Positions 58,230 through 64,000 of a DNA stretch of 64,000 nt are shown one piece after another (position 1 is the first letter of the stretch; each line of letters opens with the position of its first letter). The position numbers and the translations under genes were made by a program. Source of the DNA: Schistosoma haematobium (Eukaryota; Platyhelminthes; Trematoda; Strigeidida; Schistosomatidae); NCBI RefSeq assembly GCF_000699445.3, contig NC_067197.1:21869809-21933808 (forward strand). The letters run 5' to 3'. The notes under the pieces were generated by a model. That model saw nothing but the letters and a program-made list of their open reading frames with translations. It was not told the origin of the DNA and ran no database searches.

Positions 58230-58675
58230 GGCACTTCTCGACATTGTATATTATTTTTTTTAAAAAAAAACAATTTTAATATGCTTATATATTTTTATTT
58301 CTATTTAAAAAAAACAAAAAAACAATTTTTTTAATGCTATTACGTGTTCATGAGTTTATTTTCCATTTTTTTTCCGCCGACATTGTGTTTTTACGCACAT
58401 ACGAGTGTATTTCGACATGCACTTACATTTTATTTTTTCTTTTCCAGGACGGCTGGAAAAGAACGATAACGTTTATGAGGATCCGAAATTTTCATTGTAC
58501 ATTTTCTTTTTTTACTATGTTGAACCTCCGTCCCATATAGTAAGGAAAGACGACCAGACGCTGCTAAATTTAGTAAGCTATCAGAAGAGTGTTTACCAAC
58601 GACAAACTCGTTGGGTTTAAACTTCTGGCTGGCCACGTCTTAGGGTCGTCACTGCCCCACTAGGGGGGAGTGATC
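58230..58675 (+). other. Non-coding 3' region of the LTR element
   Basis: This region has AT-rich stretches with A and T homopolymers at 58250-58330, then mixed sequence up to the purine tract. Short frames here have no domains, and no envelope-like gene is seen. Confidence 0.7.
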
Positions 58676-58996
58676 TGTAGCGGTAAATAAATCCCCAAAA
58701 TAAATAGCACTAAGTTTTCGACATTGGATGCTGACCATATGTTTTAGTGGACTCACCTAGCTGAAGGCGCTCGGTCAGGCATCCGCACCAGATCACGTGT
58801 GGTAACGCCGTGCTCAACATCAACCGCAATCGCTAGCCAGATTAGATCAGAGAATTCCGATATATTGGTCATCGCCAAATATACTCTTCCGGTCTCCTCG
58901 ACTCTGTCTTTTGATTTCTCTTGGTGGGAACGAAATATATTAGAAGGTGTTACTGGTAGAAGCGTTGTCAAACACTGAATACCTGTGACATCATCA
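58676..58996 (+). repeat. 3' LTR
   Basis: 321 bp, identical by eye to the 5' LTR. It is preceded by the purine-rich AGGGGGGAGTGATC (58662-58675), the likely plus-strand primer. Confidence 0.95.
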
Positions 58997-59284
58997 GCTT
59001 CATACAGGTGTTACTGGTTAAAGCGTTGTCAAACTCTGAATACCTGTGGCATCTTCACATTCAAAAGGTTGTGAATGGAAGAGAAGAAGCTTTCTTATGG
59101 CGTGCTACTGTATCCGGCAAAAGTGGATGACCGATAAAACCAGGTAAAAATCGAGGGATATTCAGGAGACAAAAGATAAATATTATTTGGTTGTAACGAA
59201 ATATAATCCTGAATCAATAGTACTATGTTATGTCGGCTGCAATTAAACGCAACTCAATTTCGTAAATGTGCCCTTCAGCTTAGC

Positions 59285-59330
59285 AACCAATCAGAATGAG
59301 GCGGGAATTGTTACATCCGCCATCTTTGTG
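59285..59330 (+). promoter_or_regulatory. Promoter-like motif cluster
   Basis: CCAATCAG (59287-59294), GGCGGGAA (59300-59307) and CCGCCATCTT (59317-59326) lie within 40 bp. They match the general animal consensus for NF-Y, E2F and YY1 respectively. A tandem duplication follows at once. No gene could be attached to it. Confidence 0.4.
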
Positions 59331-59334
59331 AGCA

Positions 59335-59765
59335 ATGGTGGTCGGCTTTCTTCGTTCTGTGCTTCTTTCAGCTAATTCTTTTGTATAGCTATGTAATTTA
59401 ATGTCTCAGTGTGCTAAAATGCCGCATTTAATGTAATGTTCTATATGTTGGTGTGAAGTTTATTTCGAATCAGCGATGTTTTCTGGGTTTTTGCTGCTTC
59501 TACTCAAGTCAATGTATTTCTTCGGGCAATCTGGCTAGTCTTGTGTTATAAAATGTCGGCCGGCTTTCTTCGTTCTCTGTTTTTTTCCGCTATTTCTTTT
59601 GTGTAGCTACAGAATTTGATGTTTCAGTGTGCTAAAATCCAGAAGTTAGTGTAATACTCTGAACGTTGGAGCAAAGTTTTTCCTGATTTTGCTTTGTTTT
59701 CTGGGTTTTACCTGCTGCTAATGAAGTCACTGTATTTATTCAGCTAAGCTGGCTAGTACTAACAT
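59335..59765 (+). repeat. Diverged tandem duplication, 218-bp period
   Basis: 59335-59545 and 59553-59765 align throughout: GGCTTTCTTCGTTCT, TCAGTGTGCTAAAAT, GTTTTCTGGGTTTT and CTGGCTAGT occur in the same order in both. Each unit opens with a 17-codon frame at the same place (59335-59388 and 59553-59606). Confidence 0.75.
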
Positions 59766-60824
59766 AAGACCTTACGTTTTCAAACGACACTCGGTTATGT
59801 TTTGCATTGTTTTCTAGATATCCGAAGCCGAAGTTCGTTTTTGTTTAGCTAAAATAATTGTTGCTGCCGCCTGTGGCTCTAACTAAGCAAGTGTCATAGT
59901 TATTGTTTCACTTGCAAAGACATGTTGCTCAAAGTAGTTAAATGGACATAATTAAGCCGATAAAACCAAAACAGGAAATATAGGCCAGTTGAACTTACCT
60001 ATGAAAAAAAGAAGGTTACATATATACTGCTTTCATACTGAAGACAACAGGCAGTTGTTCATAGAAACATAGTTTACAGTACAACAAACCTTTCTTCAGT
60101 AAAATCATACACTGACAGTCTATCTGGAAACAATCAACTATGTGAATAAACTCACTATGACTTGAGATATCATCCCAGCGTGCAATGGACATACAGTGTA
60201 ACGCAGTCGGACGTGGTGAATAAAAATTAAAAACAGATCAAAATTAACTACATAATCTGGTTATTTAACTAAAAATACATTATAAAATGGCAAAATCTGT
60301 GGTTACTTGAACGCACAAACGACAGTGTGCGATACATTAAGTTTACATGGTTGCGTTGCGGATAAGATCACCCGTTATGTCTCTGCTTGAAAGACTCCTG
60401 GGAATTCTCTTGGAAGTTGTTCGAACTGTACATGTCACGAGCAGCTCCATAAACTGATTACCTTAGAATGGTTAAAATTATTCTGCAGTTAACGTTTGAA
60501 ATGTTGAATCTCGCTAGATCCCACAGAAGAGTTATCTTTTGATCGTAATCATGGATTTCTCTCGAAAGGCAATAGTTTAGGAAGTCATCCATTTTGGAAT
60601 GTCATTCATTTATATTAGAATGATTAATAGTTTTAATATCGAACCTAAAATGCCTTCATGAGGACATCCTGTACTGTTGAAAAGCTCGAAATTCTCCTGA
60701 ACTATATTTTCGATGATTTAGGTATGATTACAAGCAGTAGATAGACGGCAGCGGAACTTCAGAATAAGAGTATAAGTGTAACTTCTTGTGGTGGCACCCA
60801 TAAAGTCGATTTTTCTAATTCGTA

Positions 60825-61240
60825 TTGCTGTGTAGCGTGGCGTCGAGTTCAGATTAACTATGAACACCGCTACCAAGAAACACGTGCCAAATTAATCAGA
60901 AGGCGAAGGTTGAATGTAACCAAAGAAACCCATGAAATCCCCGAGAAGCCAAATACCAGAAGGCAATTAATGGACCAAGTCGATGTTTATTTGCTGGCGA
61001 TCTCGTGGCATCGAAAGGATACCGAGATCGTGCCAGGATACAACCTTGGTTACAGAAGGTAACCGAATTCGCGCGAAGTTACAATCGAAGTGTAAGTAAA
61101 AGAATGGAAGCACAAAATAGCTGTCATTAACACAGTTAAACAAAAGCACATTAAAACAAACACTGGTACAGTTGGTTATAATAATAATTGTTTTTATTAA
61201 ACCAGTCATGTTCTCGTGATAAACGTGAGTCACTACAGCT
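60825..61240 (+). repeat. Interspersed repeat B, copy 2
   Basis: The plus strand begins near GTAGCGTGGCGTCGAG and contains CAGAAGGCAATTAATGG and GGCGATCTCGTGGCATCGAA. It is a diverged partner of 11040-11395. Confidence 0.55.
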
Positions 61241-64000
61241 GCATGACCTCTTATATTCTGATTGATTTTCCCAATCTCCATTGTAACAACTTTTCTATAT
61301 GAATCAAGATTATGTCGGTTATTATATGTATTAATGAGATAATTTCTTTTGGAACTCATCTTCATTATATACAAACTCATCTCATACTCCACTGCTTTCG
61401 CTTCGGGTCTTATCATTGAAGATTAAAATGAAGAGTTGTGTCTTTTCTAGTTCTCAATAACTTTCGTTACTATTAAATTAATCTCCATCGTTCATAATGG
61501 TAATTGTTGTGGCACTGGTTCCTAACCCTCGACGTATGAAGTCGAACGTGTAACACTTGGAGAAGGTCATTTACTCATTCGATCGGATGGCATGGCTGAG
61601 CTCTGCAGACGTAGCCATTCTTTATAACTTGTCTTTATTCACATTAAATATATTATGCTATCTCCAGCCCAAATGTGTCCTTCTGAAACATCAGACGTTA
61701 TATTGCTCATTCTTACGATAGGACGAGTCCATGTAGACAATGATGGAACTTCCATATAAGATCTCATAAATTGGGTAGTCACATGACAAATCCACAATTT
61801 TGGGATTAGTTTTATTATTATAGCAGTAATAATATCAAACTAGATCATATTTCTATACAAATACCTCACGTTTAACTGAAATTTATTCCTCAGTCATTTT
61901 TCATCCGTCTTCAGTCATGTTACTGAGACAAGACAGCTATCAACCAATCCCAAGAATATGATGTTTGTTATTCATTGTAGAGCGTGTTGGTTGCGAGCTT
62001 GTGGAAGTATAGTCTTATTAGGTATTGGTACATTTATCTTCGATACTATAATAATAGACCTAATTCAAGAAGTGCAGATTTGTAATGATGACCATAATTC
62101 TACAAGTTGCATCGTTCGTTGAGGGCTCAAGCTATGATGGTGATATATTGTTCTAAAAGGATCCAGGATGGAGATAACCTCAATACACCAATGTTTGTAT
62201 GGCAGAATACTTTCTTAAGTTACAGCTCTTTATGGCCTAGAGGGATGTGACTAATCAGTGGTATTGATGCTGATTTCTTATGCTAAATACCTCTTTGACT
62301 CATGTCTGTAACCTTGAACCGATCTCTATTCCTACCGATAAGTCCTATTACAAGCAAAACTGAGCAACTAAGCTGTATTTTACCTACTAAATCTTAAGGA
62401 TACACACAATCCGCTCTTTTGAATTACATAAGTTTATACAATACCTTGTCCATTCAACGTCATACTTCGGTCTGTATTCTTTAGCATGTTGAAACATACC
62501 AACTGATCTGATAAATGAAAATAAGTCTAGGTGGTCATACCTTAATTATTCTGTCATAAATGGACGAACTTTGCCTATCATAAACACTGTCTGATCTGTT
62601 TTTCTCCCTTCCCTTTTTCCCTCTCTTTTTCAGCACCTACCACCGAAAACTTAAATGGAACATATGGCTTCGTCTCGTTCCGTCATTATTACTTTCGATA
62701 TTCATCCGGGAACACAAAATGAAATACGTTGAAGTTGACGTTTTTGACTGATTGGTTGTGCACTAAACGCATCACTTTTCTGGACTTGACTTGCATTTTT
62801 CACGACCAGCAGTTGTTTAATGCAACGCAACATTCATGAGGCGTTAAAACATTGAATTCCTACTAACGTCAATATTCTAATGTGCAAAAATGTATCCCTT
62901 GTTTCCATGACAAACGTGCCTTATAACATATCAACGTAGTCGAGTAACTTACTAAAGTAAGGTTTGTAGCAATTTGTAACAATTTAATCTTGCCTGCAAA
63001 ATGAAATGTCTCATGTAACACGTTGTTATTTAAGGATATATTATTATTATAGTCCATGTCTGTTGTTTTCTAGAATGTGCAACAAAAAACGTCACGCTTG
63101 CTGTTTAATTTCCTTTAACATTGGCTCATGTGGCATCAAAATAAGGAGTTTAATTTCTATACATTCTCATAAATCGCCGAGTTGGCCTTGAAAATGGACT
63201 AGTCTCTAAGTTTACATTCCACAGTGCTATTATTTTGGTGATATTAGGGATGAATAGACAGTAATATGTATATTCATGGATTAGTTCTCTTTGCTAACAA
63301 TAAAAGTTTGGTTCATAGAGCATATAGTCATGACACTCATTTGTCCTACTTAATCCAAGTCTTTCGATGTCCGTTATTTTTCGCTTATTCCCTTGTTGCG
63401 TCGTATTTAACCTATCTATTTTTTCGTTTGTTTGCTACTTTATTCATTGCGACCTGTTTCTTTTCAGTCCACTTAATCTCAATAGTTTCCTCCTCACAAC
63501 TTTTAACATACTCAACAAAACTACTATCCAGTTATGGTACATCTTCTGATCTCGATAAGCTTACTTCTGTGAGAAAAATTCAATCACTTACTCTCTAGAC
63601 CCAGAAATCTCTGGATAACTGTCGATGTCATCGGGACAGTTTTAACCCAAGGGGTAAATAAAGCTTACTTTTCACTGACTTTATGATGCTAGTGAGAACA
63701 GATCAATCAGTTTACACTAGTGTATTTCACTTTATCATACGCTGGCAGCAATGACCAGATTTTCTTGATTTGTCTTGATTTCAACCCCATATCGAGCTTC
63801 GAAACATAGCGTTTCCTCCCTAACCCCAAGAGAATAAGAGCACATTTGGATACGAGTCACCAAGTCAGTCCCGTGACTTAAATCCAGGCCCTATGAAGAG
63901 CGCCTTAAATCATTGAAACCTTACTCATTGTAATATAGGCATCGCAAAGGTGAACTTCTGATGAACTATATTATCTTAAACATTCATGGGTATCTCCCTA
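61241..64000. other. Right-end intergenic DNA
   Basis: There are no reading frames with recognisable domains. The longest (110 codons, 63266-63598, plus) is a hydrophobic, low-information frame with no splice-supported partner. Confidence 0.5.

Larger units (their letters stand above)
53764..58996 (+). mobile_element. Full-length Ty3/gypsy LTR retrotransposon
   Basis: This 5,233-bp element has a 321-bp LTR at each end (TGTAGCGG...ATCATCA) that I find identical by eye. Its 4-bp target duplication is GCTT (53760-53763 and 58997-59000). A primer-binding site follows the 5' LTR and a G-rich purine tract precedes the 3' LTR. Gag and Pol frames are open throughout. Its closest kin from memory are the schistosome gypsy elements Gulliver and Boudicca. 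Identical LTRs and open frames point to a recent insertion. Confidence 0.95.
53501..59057 (+). mobile_element. Old solo LTR interrupted by a young LTR element
   Basis: Bases 53501-53763 and 59001-59057 together make one diverged copy (about 320 bp) of the LTR described below, starting TGCAGCGG and ending ATCTTCA. It is flanked by CATT (53497-53500 and 59058-59061), a 4-bp target duplication. No internal region belongs to this copy, so it was already a solo LTR when the younger element entered it. Confidence 0.85.

Noticed and set aside
63266..63598. 110-codon hydrophobic frame near the right end
   Set aside because: Low-information composition in AT-rich DNA with no domain, splice context or conservation evidence.
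1..64000. CRISPR arrays, operons, bacterial promoters or insertion sequences
   Set aside because: Spliced genes, SINEs and retrotransposons show that this is animal nuclear DNA; no short regularly spaced repeats were seen.

Overview
The window looks like nuclear DNA of a blood fluke, genus Schistosoma. It is AT-rich, its genes are split by long introns, and it is crowded with tRNA-derived SINEs that carry hammerhead ribozyme cores (the schistosome Sm-alpha type and a relative). It also holds an RTE-clade LINE and a Ty3/gypsy element whose Gag has a CHCC knuckle. The species cannot be fixed from the sequence alone.

Three host genes could be assembled by hand from splice signals, reading phase and protein family. 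All lie on the minus strand. (1) A BTB-BACK-Kelch protein of the KLHL1/4/5 class has nine coding exons between 35748 and 6843 and predicts 1,623 aa. It has a very long low-complexity N-terminus and low-complexity insertions inside its domains. (2) A mitochondrial ribosomal protein mL51 gene (MRPL51) has two exons (41726-41345 and 39882-39641; 207 aa). (3) An unrecognised 325-aa protein has three exons (51443-51345, 51295-51237 and 44951-44132), an N-terminal helical part and a Ser/Pro/Gln-rich tail.

Mobile DNA fills most of the rest. A nearly full-length RTE LINE (46056-49989) lies antisense in the last intron of gene 3, with an 11-bp target-site duplication and one frameshift. A shorter relative (15748-16225) joins the LINE's 5' end directly to its 3' tail. 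At 53501-59057 an intact Ty3/gypsy element with two 321-bp LTRs identical by eye sits inside an older solo LTR; each layer keeps its own 4-bp target duplication. DNA-transposon relics include a Merlin-like transposase fragment (26911-27240), a decayed transposase of the DAPA/CxxC kind (51560-52380) and a roughly 290-bp MITE family with terminal inverted repeats. SINEs occur singly and as head-to-head palindromes, the clearest at 42534-42780.

The right end (59060-64000) has no gene I can support. It does hold a promoter-like motif cluster (CCAAT, GGCGGGAA, CCGCCATCTT) followed by a diverged 218-bp tandem duplication, in which each copy carries a related 17-codon reading frame. I see no bacterial, CRISPR, rRNA or genuine tRNA features.
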